42,639 bases of DNA from Gemmatimonadota bacterium (GCA_022823365.1 JAJDXG010000060.1:1-42639), one strand, 5' to 3'; positions 8,038-17,293 are shown, counted from the stretch's first letter. The notes: generated by a model not told the origin, from the sequence alone. Numbers and translations are program-made.

Positions 8038-9447
8038 ATGGGAGCGCCCGTGAGCGAACTGCTTATCGCCGGCGGCACCGTGGTAACGGCCGACCGGATG
8101 GAGCCGGCCGACGTCCTGATCCGCGACGGGTCGATTGCGGACGTCGGGCAGAACCTGACCACCGCGGGCGAGGTCCTGGACGCGCACGGCCACTGGGTCA
8201 TGCCCGGGGGCATCGACACCCACACCCATCTCGCCCACCCCATCGACCGCCTGGGGATCACCACCGCCGACGACTTCCATACCGGCACCGTTGCGGGGGC
8301 GTGCGGGGGCGTCACCACCATCATCGACTTCTCGCTGCAGCGGCGGGGCGAGACGCTGGCACTGGCGCGCGACCGGCGCCTGGGCGAAATCGCGCCCGAT
8401 GCCGTCATCGACTATGGCTTTCACACCATCGTCACGGATGTCCGCGACGATGTCATCGCCGAAGTGCCGGAACTGATCGCGGGAGGATTCCCGTCGTTCA
8501 AGGTCTACATGACCTACGGCGACAAGATCGTCAACGACGACGGGCTGTTGCGCCTGCTGGAGGCGACCGGCGCGAACGGCGGACTCGTGTACGTGCACTG
8601 CGAGAACGACTGCGCGGTCACGTACCTGATCAACCAGCACCTCAGCGACGGCAAGACCGGTCCCGCCTACCACGCACCCAGCCGCCCCCCGGTGGTGGAG
8701 GCCGAGGCGACCCATCGCGCCATCATGCTGGCCGGCGTGGTGGGCGCGCCGCTCTGCATCGCGCACGTCACCTCGTCAGGTGCGGCGGGTCATGTGGCTG
8801 CAGCCCGCGAGCGCGGCGACCCGGTTGTGGCCGAGACCTGCCCGCAATACCTGGTCCTCGACGAGACCGTCTACGACCCCTGCGGCGGGTTCGAGGTCGC
8901 CAAGTTCGTGTGCAGCCCCCCTATGCGGGCCGCCGAGCACCGCGACGCCCTCTGGAGCGCCCTGGCCAACGGATCCATCCAGCAGGTGTCCTCCGACCAC
9001 GCCCCCTTCCGCTACCACGACCAGAAGACCACCGGGCGCGGCAACTTCACCCGCATCCCCAACGGCCTCCCGGGGATCGAAACCCGCCTGCCGCTGGTGT
9101 TCGCCGGCGGCGTGTCGACCGGCCTGATCTCGCCCCGGCGGTTCGTGGAGCTCGCCTCCACCAATCCGGCGCGCATCTTCGGCATGTACCCGCGCAAAGG
9201 CACGCTGGACGCCGGAGCCGACGCGGACGTCATCGTCGTGGACCCGGAGGCGGAGACGGAAATCGACGCCGCCAGGCTCCACTCCGCCGTCGACTACAGT
9301 CCCTTCCAGGGGATGCGGGTGAGCGGCTTCCCGACCTGGACCATTTCGCGCGGCGAGATCATCGTTGACCGCGGGGAGCCGGTCGCGGAGCGGGGCAGGG
9401 GACGGCTCGCCGGGCGCGGGCGGATTGATCCGGAGGCGCTCCCGTGA
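8038..9447 (+). CDS. Dihydropyrimidinase / D-hydantoinase-family amidohydrolase
   Basis: This 469-residue cytosolic metal hydrolase should open cyclic ureides such as dihydropyrimidines or 5-substituted hydantoins to N-carbamoyl products. The binuclear metal site is complete: His62 and His64 in THTHLAHP, the lysine expected to be carboxylated (Lys155 in FKVYMTYGD), His187 in VHCEND, His243 in IAHVTSS and Asp320 in SSDHAPF. The last few residues look degenerate, as often in the family. The ATG at 8038 has a G-rich ribosome site (around 8021-8027); the GTG at 8050 is an alternative start. The NCS2 permease at the left edge could supply pyrimidines, but no carbamoylase gene is seen in the window. 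Confidence 0.92.
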   Translation: MGAPVSELLIAGGTVVTADRMEPADVLIRDGSIADVGQNLTTAGEVLDAHGHWVMPGGIDTHTHLAHPIDRLGITTADDFHTGTVAGACGGVTTIIDFSLQRRGETLALARDRRLGEIAPDAVIDYGFHTIVTDVRDDVIAEVPELIAGGFPSFKVYMTYGDKIVNDDGLLRLLEATGANGGLVYVHCENDCAVTYLINQHLSDGKTGPAYHAPSRPPVVEAEATHRAIMLAGVVGAPLCIAHVTSSGAAGHVAAARERGDPVVAETCPQYLVLDETVYDPCGGFEVAKFVCSPPMRAAEHRDALWSALANGSIQQVSSDHAPFRYHDQKTTGRGNFTRIPNGLPGIETRLPLVFAGGVSTGLISPRRFVELASTNPARIFGMYPRKGTLDAGADADVIVVDPEAETEIDAARLHSAVDYSPFQGMRVSGFPTWTISRGEIIVDRGEPVAERGRGRLAGRGRIDPEALP

Positions 9448-9510
9448 GCGTGCCGAAGTCGTGGGGGTGTTCCGCCCCGTGAAGTCCGAGCCGGGGTCGA
9501 AGACTGTTCC

Positions 9511-10695
9511 GTGAACCTCGACGGCATCCGCGCCCAATTCCCGATCCTCCATCGCCGCAACTACCTGAACTCCTGCTCGCTGGGCGCGCTCTCGACCCGG
9601 GCCGAGGAGCGTCTGCAGGCCTTTCTGGACCGATGGCACGACATGGGGGCCTCGGCATGGTACGAGCACTGGTGGGGGCTGCTCGCAGAGCTGCGGCGGC
9701 GCGTCGCGGACCTCTTTGCCGCCCCTGCGGGGACCATCGCGCTCATGCCCTCCACCTCCGCGTGCCTCGCGGTCATCTGCGAGAGCCTGGAGTGGTCCGG
9801 CCGCAACCGAATCATCACCACCGAGCTCGACTTTCCCACGCTGCTGTACCAGTGGAAGGTGCGCCCCGGGGTGGAAATGGTCGTGCTGGAGAGTCCGGAC
9901 GGCGTCCGGGTCGACCCGCAGCAGTTCGACGACGCCGTCGACGAGCGCACGCTGGCCATCGCCACCAGCCACGTCTTCTTTACGACCGGCGCAATCCTCG
10001 ACCTGAAGCCGATCGCGGAGATCGCGCACCGGGCGGGTGCATACTGCCTCATCGATGGCTATCAGGGCGCGGGCCAGATTCCCGTGGATCTCCCGGCGAC
10101 CGGCGTGGACTTCTATACCGCCGGCCCGCTCAAGTGGCTCTGCGGAGGCCCGGGGCTCGCGTATCTCTACGTGCGCGACGACCTGATCCCGGCCCTGGAG
10201 CCGAGGATCACGAGCTGGTTCGCCACAGAGGACCAGTTCCGCTTCAACCCCGGCGAATTCCGCTATCGTGCGGATGCGCGCCGCTTCGAACTCGGCACCC
10301 CGGCTCTGGCCACGGTTCACACCGCACTCGGCGGTCAGGACATAATCGATGAACTGGGCGTCGAGGCGATTCGGGCGCGGAACGTCACGCTGACGGAGCG
10401 CCTGATCGAGGGTTGTGAGGCCGCCGGCCTCGCCCCCCGCGTCGCGAGCGACCCGGATGAGTGCTCGGCGATCGTCCCGGTTCGTCATCCGGCCCCGACG
10501 GACGCCGTCAAACAGCTTGCCGACCGCGGAATCATCGTGGACAGCCGTCCGGGCGTGGTTCGAGCGAGCCCGCACTTCTACAACACGGCAGACGAAGTGG
10601 ACGAATTCGTGGAGGTGCTCGGGAAGGCGAGGCCCGCCACGAGGGCAGGACGGAGTCCACCTACCCCAGCAGGTCGCTCCGCACCTCGTCGATGA
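9511..10695 (+). CDS. Class V PLP enzyme, kynureninase/cysteine-desulfurase-like
   Basis: This 394-residue fold-type I PLP enzyme belongs to the class V group. The N-terminal YLNSCSLGALS resembles the start of kynureninases. Asp182 and Gln185 (LIDGYQGAG) would contact PLP, and Lys208 in AGPLKWLCGGPGLAYLY is the Schiff-base lysine; the K-W-L-x-G-G-P-G pattern resembles kynureninase. A tryptophan 2,3-dioxygenase gene lies about 11 kb away, which would suit kynurenine cleavage, but a related lyase or desulfurase cannot be excluded. The start is the GTG at 9511. The last ~25 residues are low complexity and run 35 bases into the 3' end of the convergent gene. Confidence 0.8.
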   Translation: MNLDGIRAQFPILHRRNYLNSCSLGALSTRAEERLQAFLDRWHDMGASAWYEHWWGLLAELRRRVADLFAAPAGTIALMPSTSACLAVICESLEWSGRNRIITTELDFPTLLYQWKVRPGVEMVVLESPDGVRVDPQQFDDAVDERTLAIATSHVFFTTGAILDLKPIAEIAHRAGAYCLIDGYQGAGQIPVDLPATGVDFYTAGPLKWLCGGPGLAYLYVRDDLIPALEPRITSWFATEDQFRFNPGEFRYRADARRFELGTPALATVHTALGGQDIIDELGVEAIRARNVTLTERLIEGCEAAGLAPRVASDPDECSAIVPVRHPAPTDAVKQLADRGIIVDSRPGVVRASPHFYNTADEVDEFVEVLGKARPATRAGRSPPTPAGRSAPRR

Positions 10696-11662
10696 TGCCG
10701 TAGAAGCAGCACCACTCGCCCTCGATCACCGCGGGACGCGAGCGCAGGCCGAACACCACGCCCTCCTGCGGGGCCAGGACTGCAGCGCACTCATCGCCGT
10801 AGAGATCGAAGACCCGTCCCAGCGGCGTTCCCGCCGGGATCGACGTCTCGAAAGGCACGTTCGCCTCGCCGACCCACATCCCGGAGGCCGGAGCCAGGAG
10901 CGCCTGCTGGTGCCCCATGCGCCACGCGGTGGCACAACGCGCCTCGCCCTCGAGCATCCCGTAGTGGTACATCACGTTGCGGTAGCTGCCCGCCAGGTCC
11001 TCGGCCACGGCATGGAAGTCGGAGGTGAGGGTGCGGCAATTGCCCCCCAGCTCGATCGTGATCCCGGCCTTGCCCAGCTCGGCGATCTTCGAGGAGGGAT
11101 TGGCGCCGCCCACGCCGCTGCGGAACACCAGGTCCCATTGCGGCCCCATCGCCGCCGCGAGCTCGAAGCTGGGCGGGTTGTCGGAGGCGAAAATCATGTG
11201 CGCGAGGTAGGAGTGCTCTCCTCCCGAATGCACGGCGATCTGAAGGTCGCAGGCGTCCTTCATGGCCTGCCAGTGCGCCCACGCCGCCCGCTCGGTCGGG
11301 TAGCCCTCGGCTTTTCCCGGATAGATGCGGTTCATGTCGTAGGAGAACGTGTCCAGTGGATCGCCGCGCTTGCCCGCCTCGAACGCGGGCACGTTCATCG
11401 CCGGAACTCCGACCACCGTCCCGCGCACCTCGGCTGCGTCGAGCGTCCCGAACAGCTTGAAGATCGAGAGCGCCCCTTCGGGCTCGTCCCCGTGGGTGGC
11501 GCCGTTGATCCAGAGGATCGGGCCGTCGGATGCGCCCCGGCATATCAGGATGGGAATCTCGCGCGCGACCGCCGCCACGTCTGATCCGACCGGGATCACG
11601 CCCCGGATCATCTTCCCCGGAGGCGCTTCCGCGCTCCCGATCACCAGCGTTTCGTTGCTCAT
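10661..11662 (-). CDS. Succinylglutamate desuccinylase/aspartoacylase-family zinc hydrolase
   Basis: This 333-residue protein has the M14-like zinc site of the AstE/AspA family: His57 and Glu60 in NGATHGDEPEG and His145 in AVHSGGE, with YDMNR near 108-112 in the substrate region. Members cleave an N-acyl amino acid or a similar amide. The C-terminal half (ALLAPASGMWVGEANVPFETS) is the beta-rich domain seen in many uncharacterised family members. No signal peptide is seen. I take the ATG at 11662 (MSNETLVIG) because a GAGGA ribosome site precedes it; the ATG at 11680 is also open. It is the last gene of a leftward operon. Confidence 0.85.
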   Translation of the reverse strand: MSNETLVIGSAEAPPGKMIRGVIPVGSDVAAVAREIPILICRGASDGPILWINGATHGDEPEGALSIFKLFGTLDAAEVRGTVVGVPAMNVPAFEAGKRGDPLDTFSYDMNRIYPGKAEGYPTERAAWAHWQAMKDACDLQIAVHSGGEHSYLAHMIFASDNPPSFELAAAMGPQWDLVFRSGVGGANPSSKIAELGKAGITIELGGNCRTLTSDFHAVAEDLAGSYRNVMYHYGMLEGEARCATAWRMGHQQALLAPASGMWVGEANVPFETSIPAGTPLGRVFDLYGDECAAVLAPQEGVVFGLRSRPAVIEGEWCCFYGIIDEVRSDLLG

Positions 11663-11720
11663 GCCTGCGTCCTCGCCCATTGCATCATCGCGACGCCCTC
11701 TCGCGCTTCTCGATTTGCGC

Positions 11721-12773
11721 TCAACCGGCCTGCGGCGGCGTCGGCTCCGGCGCGGGCTCCAGCGAAAACGGCACCCCCAGATCTTCGGCGAGCGCGCGCA
11801 ACCGGACCACCGTCTTCGGGTCCATCGGGACCCCGGACTTCAGTCGATGGCGCGCGCGCTCCTGTTCTGCCTGCCCTGGGAGCTGAACCGGCTTGTCCGG
11901 ATCGATCGGCGGTGCGCCGAGCACATCCGCGATCACCCGCTCGAGCCTCTCCTCGAACTCCACTCGCTCCATGAACGCCTCGATGTCGATGGCGATCATG
12001 GTATGGGCCACGTCGTAGTTCTCGTCGTCCTGGAATACCTGCGCCCCGAACAGCGACCCCGTCAGCACGCCCGTGAGGATGTCGGTGATGAGGCTGAGGC
12101 CGTAGCCCTTGTAGTCGCCGATGGGAAGCAGGGGGCCCTTCATCGCCGCGTCGGGGTCCGTCGTGCGCGCGCCCGCGGGCGTAAGCGCCCAGTGGTCCGG
12201 CATCGGCAGCCCCGCGCGCCTCAGCCAGCGCATCATCCCCTTGCCGGACTGGGTCAGCGCCATGTCCAGCACGATGGGGTCGCGCCCGCCAGCCCTCGGA
12301 ACCGCCATGCCCCAGGGGTTCGTGCCCAGGATTGGCCGGGTCGCGCCCCATGGCGCCATCTCCGCGCCCGCGTTCGTCATCGAAATCCCGATCAGCCCCG
12401 CGTCCGCCGCACGCTTGGCGTGGAAGCCGGCGATCCCGAAGTGGTTGCTGTGCCGCACGCCGACCATCGCCACCCCGACCTTCCGCGCCATCTCCACGGC
12501 CCGGTCCATGGCCCGGCGCGCGGCGACATATCCGAGTCCCTTGTTTGCATCGAGAAGCGCCGCAGCGGGCCTCTCGCGTACCCACGTCATCGACGCATCG
12601 GGAAGAATCCCCCCGTTGCGCATCCGCCGCGCGTAGCGAAAGAGCTTCTCGAGTCCCTGATGCTGTCCCGGATGCCACCAGAGCGACGCCGTCACGACCC
12701 CGTCGGCGTTGATTCGGGCCTCCTCGTCGCTCGCCCCCAGCGCCCGCAACACGTCTTCGGCGAATCCGCGCAC
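11721..12773 (-). CDS. Malate/L-lactate dehydrogenase-type (Ldh2) oxidoreductase
   Basis: This roughly 350-residue NAD(P)-dependent dehydrogenase belongs to the non-Rossmann Ldh2/YlbC family, which reduces 2-oxoacids or cyclic imines. Family marks are VRHSNHFGIAGFHAK (residues 106-120), GTNPWGMAVP (about 149-158) and GDYKGYGLSLITDILTG (about 217-233). The usual GIDSHG segment is replaced by a histidine-rich stretch around WWHPGQHQG, so the substrate pocket is probably unusual. The first standard start is the GTG at 12773. The frame is open upstream to 12854, however, and 18 protein-like residues precede that GTG, beginning at an ATC at 12827 behind a good ribosome site. Translation may therefore start earlier. 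Confidence 0.82.
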   Translation of the reverse strand: MRGFAEDVLRALGASDEEARINADGVVTASLWWHPGQHQGLEKLFRYARRMRNGGILPDASMTWVRERPAAALLDANKGLGYVAARRAMDRAVEMARKVGVAMVGVRHSNHFGIAGFHAKRAADAGLIGISMTNAGAEMAPWGATRPILGTNPWGMAVPRAGGRDPIVLDMALTQSGKGMMRWLRRAGLPMPDHWALTPAGARTTDPDAAMKGPLLPIGDYKGYGLSLITDILTGVLTGSLFGAQVFQDDENYDVAHTMIAIDIEAFMERVEFEERLERVIADVLGAPPIDPDKPVQLPGQAEQERARHRLKSGVPMDPKTVVRLRALAEDLGVPFSLEPAPEPTPPQAG

Positions 12774-12834
12774 CGAGGGCTCGCGAAAGCGCTCGACCGC
12801 GACCCGTTCGTCCAGGTGGTAGGTGATGGCAGTG

Positions 12835-12840
12835 CTCCCC
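12835..12840 (-). promoter_or_regulatory. Possible Shine-Dalgarno for an ATC start at 12827
   Basis: On the minus strand GGGGAG lies seven bases before an in-frame ATC at 12827, which would add 18 residues (ITYHLDERVAVERFREPS) to the Ldh2-type protein. ATC starts are rare, so this is only a candidate. Confidence 0.35.
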
Positions 12841-12854
12841 GGTCCGCGGCTCGG

Positions 12855-13742
12855 CTACTCTCCGAACCCCCAGCTGTGGGCGTGCGGCTGGATCAGTTCG
12901 GCCGTCATCCCGGGTAGCTGATCGGGATAGACGAAGGCCTCGCAGCCGTCGTTGGCGTCGAAGATGGTGTCCTGGAAGAAGGGGATCCCGCGCTCGCGCA
13001 GCCCGGCGACATCGCCTTCGATGTCCTTCGTCTGCAGCGCGATGTGGTCCAGTCCCTCGCCGCGTGAGTTGAGGAAGCGGTTCACGCGCGACTCCGGATC
13101 CCAGTTCTGCACCAGATGCAGCCAGCACTGGTTGGGAAAGAGGATGCGGGCGTCGAGCTGTTTTCCCTTGCCCTGGTCGTTGCGGTAATCCTGGGCGACG
13201 AGCCCGAAGTAGCGCTCGAAGCGTTCGCACGCGTCCGCCAGGTCGTGCACGCACAGCCCGATGTGCTGCAGGCGGAAGAGGTCCATCGAGTCGCTCACGG
13301 GCTCGCCCACGGCTTCCGGCGGATAGTACCAGCTCCTGTCGTGCGACTGGATGAGCTCGATGGTGAGGCCGGGCAGTTTGTCCGGATAGACGAAGGCCTC
13401 GTAGCCGTCGTTGGCGTCGAGAATCCGGTCTTCCCAGACACCGACTCCGATCTCCCGCAGGTGGGCGACATCGGCTTCGATGTCATCCGTCTCCAGGCAG
13501 ATGTGCTCCAGTCCCTCGCCCTTCTCGTGGAGAAACCGGTTCACGCGCGACTCGGGATTCCAGTTCTGGACGAGGTGCAGCCAGCACTCGTTGCCGAGGA
13601 GGATGCGGGCGTCGAGCTGCATGCCCCTGCCCTGGTCGTCGCGGAAATCGCGGGCCTTGAGCCCGAGAACGCGCTCGAAGCGCGCGCAGGCGTCCTCCAG
13701 GTCGCGCACCACCATGCCGATGTGCTGGACACGCAGTATCAT
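12855..13742 (-). CDS. Protein of two tandem VOC (glyoxalase-fold) domains
   Basis: This 295-residue cytosolic protein is made of two VOC-superfamily domains, at about residues 1-140 and 154-293. Each begins with a QHIG strand and a DLxDACxRFER helix, and each carries the LDARIL, ECWLHLVQNW or QCWLHLVQNW, NRFL, GEGLxHI and IELIQ or AELIQ segments. The paired His/Glu positions suit a divalent-metal site. VOC enzymes include glyoxalases, epimerases and ring-cleaving dioxygenases; I cannot tell which this is. The two halves are also similar as DNA, with a 153-codon offset, which points to an in-frame tandem duplication. The start overlaps the upstream amidohydrolase stop by ATGA, and the Ldh2-type gene follows directly. 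Confidence 0.88.
   Translation of the reverse strand: MILRVQHIGMVVRDLEDACARFERVLGLKARDFRDDQGRGMQLDARILLGNECWLHLVQNWNPESRVNRFLHEKGEGLEHICLETDDIEADVAHLREIGVGVWEDRILDANDGYEAFVYPDKLPGLTIELIQSHDRSWYYPPEAVGEPVSDSMDLFRLQHIGLCVHDLADACERFERYFGLVAQDYRNDQGKGKQLDARILFPNQCWLHLVQNWDPESRVNRFLNSRGEGLDHIALQTKDIEGDVAGLRERGIPFFQDTIFDANDGCEAFVYPDQLPGMTAELIQPHAHSWGFGE
12870..13739 (-). repeat. Internal tandem duplication encoding the two VOC domains
   Basis: Two roughly 410-base units, at about 12870-13280 and 13320-13739, share long near-identical stretches. One example is AGGATGCGGGCGTCGAGCTG, found at 13141-13160 and again at 13600-13619. The 459-base offset is a multiple of three, so the frame is kept. Confidence 0.8.
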
Positions 13743-15082
13743 CGCCCCGCCCCCACGGGATCGTTGCGGTACACCCGGCCGGCGCGCATCACGAAGACCA
13801 CGCGCCCGAGCGCGCCGATGTCCGCGGACGGATCGCCCGCCACCGCGATCAGGTCGGCCTCATACCCGGGTTCCACCGCGCCCAGCGACCCGCCCAGCCC
13901 GAGCGATGCCGCCGCCAGGCTGGTCGCCGAGACGACCGCCGCCATCGGGTCCTGGCCGCCCTCCTCGACGCGGTAGACCAGCTCCCGCCAGTTGTTGCCG
14001 TGCGCCCCCGCGACGGCGTCGGTGCCGAACACGATGTCGAGACCCTCGACGGTCAGCGCCTCCTGGAAGGTGGCGAGCGCCACCGGCACGGCCGCGCGCA
14101 TCTGCTCGAAGCCCTCCTCCGTGTAGTTGCCGATGCCCAGGTATCGCTCCGCGTTGGCGAAATAGTTGTCGAAGATGACGTGGATGTGCGGGTCGTAATA
14201 GAGCCCGCGTTCGGCGAGCAGCTCGAGGGTGGCCCGGTCCAGCAGCGCTCCGTGTTCGATCTGCGAGCATCCCGCCCGCGCCGCGCGGCTCGCGCTCTCG
14301 GGTCCGTGGGCGTGCACCACCGTGCGCAGGCCGTGCTCGCTCGCCCGGCCGCAGGCGGCGTCGAGCTGCTCCTGGCTGAGCGTCGGCCCGCCCCCCACCC
14401 GGATGCTCTCCGAGGCGAAGATCTTGATCACGTCCGCGCCCGCGACGGCCATCTCGTCCACGTGGGCCCGCATCTCGGCCGGCCCGCCGGTTCCCGCGTT
14501 GATCGGGCGGATGGATGTAAGGATGCGTGGCCCTGGCAGCATGCCGCCGGCGACCGCATTGCGGACCGGGACGTCCTCCGCTCCGCCGACGCTCTGGACG
14601 GTGGTGACCCCGCTATGGAGCATCTTCCACGCGTTCTCGGCCGCATAGAGCGCCTGATCCTCGGGACTGTCGGCCGACGCCGCGGTGTGCAGCCGCCCGG
14701 TCTCGCGGTCGAAGTGCCACCCCAGGTGGACATGCGTGTCGATCAGGCCGGGCAGCAGGGTCGCGCCGGACAGGTCGTAGACCGCGGCTCCGGTTGTGCT
14801 CCCCGCCTCGGCCACCGCCTCGATGCGGCCGTCCCGCACCACCACCTCGCGCCCGCTCATGGATCCGCCGCGCCCGTCCAGCAGCCGGTCGGCCCGCAGC
14901 ACGATGACGTCCTCTTCCGCGCCGCTGCCGTCCGGTCCCCCGGCCGCGTTACCCTGGCCTCTCTCCGGCGCGCCGCCGCCGCAGCCCGCCAGCACCCACG
15001 CGACCGTCCCGATCCACCATGGCGCCGCCCGCCCGCCGTTGTCTCGCCGAATCGACATCATCGGTCGAAGCATCCGTCGCAT
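13739..15082 (-). CDS. Lipoprotein amidohydrolase (imidazolonepropionase/prolidase-like)
   Basis: This is an exported metal-dependent amidohydrolase of about 447 residues. The N-terminus has a hydrophobic stretch and a lipobox, VLAGC with Cys34, so it should be lipid-anchored in the periplasm or outer membrane. The metal site is complete: His117 and His119 in DTHVHLG, Lys220 in DVIKIFAS, His257/259 in VVHAHGP, His277 in QIEHGALL and Asp355 in FGTDAVAG. This resembles the COG1228 group that includes peptidases acting on Xaa-Arg or Xaa-Pro dipeptides. I chose the ATG at 15082 because GAGGA precedes it by seven bases; ATGs at 15061, 15073, 15121 and 15169 are alternatives. It is first in the leftward operon with the VOC, Ldh2 and AstE-like genes. 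Confidence 0.87.
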   Translation of the reverse strand: MRRMLRPMMSIRRDNGGRAAPWWIGTVAWVLAGCGGGAPERGQGNAAGGPDGSGAEEDVIVLRADRLLDGRGGSMSGREVVVRDGRIEAVAEAGSTTGAAVYDLSGATLLPGLIDTHVHLGWHFDRETGRLHTAASADSPEDQALYAAENAWKMLHSGVTTVQSVGGAEDVPVRNAVAGGMLPGPRILTSIRPINAGTGGPAEMRAHVDEMAVAGADVIKIFASESIRVGGGPTLSQEQLDAACGRASEHGLRTVVHAHGPESASRAARAGCSQIEHGALLDRATLELLAERGLYYDPHIHVIFDNYFANAERYLGIGNYTEEGFEQMRAAVPVALATFQEALTVEGLDIVFGTDAVAGAHGNNWRELVYRVEEGGQDPMAAVVSATSLAAASLGLGGSLGAVEPGYEADLIAVAGDPSADIGALGRVVFVMRAGRVYRNDPVGAGR

Positions 15083-15284
15083 CCGGCGGTCCTCGAGTGC
15101 CGGACTGGTTTCATCGCTCATCACTCCATCGCAGGCATTCCCGCGCGCCCGCGCAATTCGGTTCCTCACCCGCCGGGATCCAATCCGCCCCCCTCACCCC
15201 TTCCAACCACCCCCGCTTGCCGCCATCTTTCGCCCGGCAAGATGCAACGTTACCCGAGGGGACGCGAGTCAGGGGACGGGACCG

Positions 15285-17042
15285 GTGGCGGACGACAAGG
15301 GGAAGAAGCGAATCTCGGGCGCCAGCCTCAGGCACGCGTTCCACGAGATCATTTGGCCACGGCGCAGGCTGGTTCTGTTCGGCCTCGTGCTCATCCTGAT
15401 GAACCGGCTGGCCGGACTCGTCCTGCCCATCGCCACGCGCCCCCTCATCGACGACGTGATCGCCACCGGCGACCTGCCCGGGCTGTTCCGGCTCCTCGGA
15501 GCCGTGGCGCTGGCGGTGGTCGTGCAGGCGGCCACCTCGTACACGCTGACCATGAGGCTGAGCGTGGAGGCGCAGCATCTCATCGCCGATCTGCGCACGC
15601 AGGTGCAGCGGCACGTCCTGAGCCTGCCCGTGCGCGTCTTCGACAACACGCGCTCGGGGGACCTGGTATCGCGCATCATGGAGGACGTGAGAGGCGTGCG
15701 GAACCTCGTCGGCACCGGGCTGGTGCAGCTCGTGGGCGGGGTGATCACCGCCGTGGCGGGCTTCGCGTACCTGCTGAGCATCTCTCCCATGATGACGCTG
15801 CTCACCGTGGGCCCGCTCGCGGCCTTCGCCTTCATCTCAACCAAGGCCTTCCGCACGCTCCGGCCCGCATTTCGCGAACGCGGCAAGATCCGCGCGGAGG
15901 TCACGGGCCGCCTCACCGAGTCGCTCGGCGGCATTCGCGTCATCAAGGGCTTCCACGCCGTAGCGGCCGAAGGGACGATCTTCCGCGACGGCGTCCTGCG
16001 CATCTTCCGCAACATAAGGAAGACGCTCACCACCTCCAGCCTGGTCACCAGCGCGGGCACGTTCTTCATGGGGATGGCGGGGGTGCTGGTGATGGGGTAC
16101 GGCGGATGGCTCATCGTGCAGGGCCAGCTCACGGTGGGCGAACTCTTCTCCTTCACCTTCCTGCTGGGCTTTCTGATCGCGCCCGTGATCCAGATGGCCA
16201 ACATCGGCACGCAGATGACGGAGGCCTTCGCCGGCCTCGACCGCACCGCCGAACTGCTCTCTTGGCCGACGGAGGACGACGATCCGAAGCGCGTCGTGGA
16301 GATGCCGCCCATCCGGGGCCGGCTGCGCTTCGAGGACGTCCACTTCCGGTATGAGGAAGACAAGCCCGTGCTGCGGGGCATCAGCTTCGATGTCGAACCC
16401 GGCACCGTGGTGGCGCTGGTGGGGAGTTCGGGATCCGGCAAGTCCACCATGGCCAGCCTGGCCGCTTCCTTCCTGACGCCGGATGAGGGCCGCGTACTCG
16501 TGGACGATGTCGACCTGAGCGAGGTGCGGCTGGCGAGCTACCGCAACCAGCTGGGGCTGGTGCTCCAGGACGACTTCCTCTTCGATGGCACCATCAGCGA
16601 AAACCTGCTCTTCGCGCGCCCGGGCGCGAGCCGGGATGAAGTGCGGCACGCCGCCGGGCAGGCGTTCGTAACCGAGTTCAGCGACCGCTTCCCGGACGGG
16701 CTCGACACCGTCATCGGCGAAAGGGGGGTCAAGCTGTCGGGCGGCCAGCGCCAGCGGGTCACCATCGCCCGGGCGATTCTCGCCAACCCGCGTCTCCTTT
16801 TTCTCGACGAGGCGACCTCCAGCCTGGACACCGAGAGCGAAGCCCTCATCCAGGCTTCCCTCGCCCAGCTCCTGCGGGGGCGCACAACGCTGGTGATCGC
16901 GCACCGGCTGTCGACTATCCGGCGCGCCGATCTCATCCTGGTCCTGGAGGAGGGCCGCATCGTGGAGCGTGGCCGGCACGAGGATCTTATCTCCCGCCGG
17001 GGACGCTACCACGAACTCTACACGGTCCAGGCGAGGATTTGA
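15285..17042 (+). CDS. ABC exporter half-transporter (MsbA/LmrA-type)
   Basis: This 585-residue protein has an N-terminal membrane domain of about six helices (residues 28-320) fused to an ATPase domain. The ATPase has Walker A GSSGSGKST (380-388), Q-loop Gln428, signature LSGGQ (484-488), Walker B LLFLDE (504-509) and H-loop His540. This is the layout of homodimeric exporters of lipids, drugs or peptides. The GTG at 15285 follows an AGGGGA ribosome site and gives a charged cytosolic N-terminus (ADDKGKKR). It is divergent from the lipoprotein amidohydrolase and stands alone: no adaptor or outer-membrane channel gene is adjacent, so the cargo is unknown. Confidence 0.93.
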   Translation: MADDKGKKRISGASLRHAFHEIIWPRRRLVLFGLVLILMNRLAGLVLPIATRPLIDDVIATGDLPGLFRLLGAVALAVVVQAATSYTLTMRLSVEAQHLIADLRTQVQRHVLSLPVRVFDNTRSGDLVSRIMEDVRGVRNLVGTGLVQLVGGVITAVAGFAYLLSISPMMTLLTVGPLAAFAFISTKAFRTLRPAFRERGKIRAEVTGRLTESLGGIRVIKGFHAVAAEGTIFRDGVLRIFRNIRKTLTTSSLVTSAGTFFMGMAGVLVMGYGGWLIVQGQLTVGELFSFTFLLGFLIAPVIQMANIGTQMTEAFAGLDRTAELLSWPTEDDDPKRVVEMPPIRGRLRFEDVHFRYEEDKPVLRGISFDVEPGTVVALVGSSGSGKSTMASLAASFLTPDEGRVLVDDVDLSEVRLASYRNQLGLVLQDDFLFDGTISENLLFARPGASRDEVRHAAGQAFVTEFSDRFPDGLDTVIGERGVKLSGGQRQRVTIARAILANPRLLFLDEATSSLDTESEALIQASLAQLLRGRTTLVIAHRLSTIRRADLILVLEEGRIVERGRHEDLISRRGRYHELYTVQARI

Positions 17043-17293
17043 GAGGGCATGAGACTTGCGTTTCCGATGCGCTGCCTGAAAACTGATGTTAGCCCCGACG
17101 GGTGTCGGAAACATGTGGCCGGAGGCATTATGTCGCTTCCTGAAGGCGTTTTGTCGTTTCCCCGGGAACCTGTCCCCAACTCCTGGGTGTGCAATCCAAC
17201 CATCTCAATCCCGAAGCTGTCGCGTTCCGGCAAGTCGGGGTTGCCGAAAACTCACGATTCTGCCCGCTTCCATTCATCAGGAGGGTCTTCCGA

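Noticed and set aside
8776..10575. Minus-strand frame of 599 codons opposite the hydantoinase and class V genes
   Set aside because: It spans two real genes and their junction, and has no recognisable domain or ribosome site.
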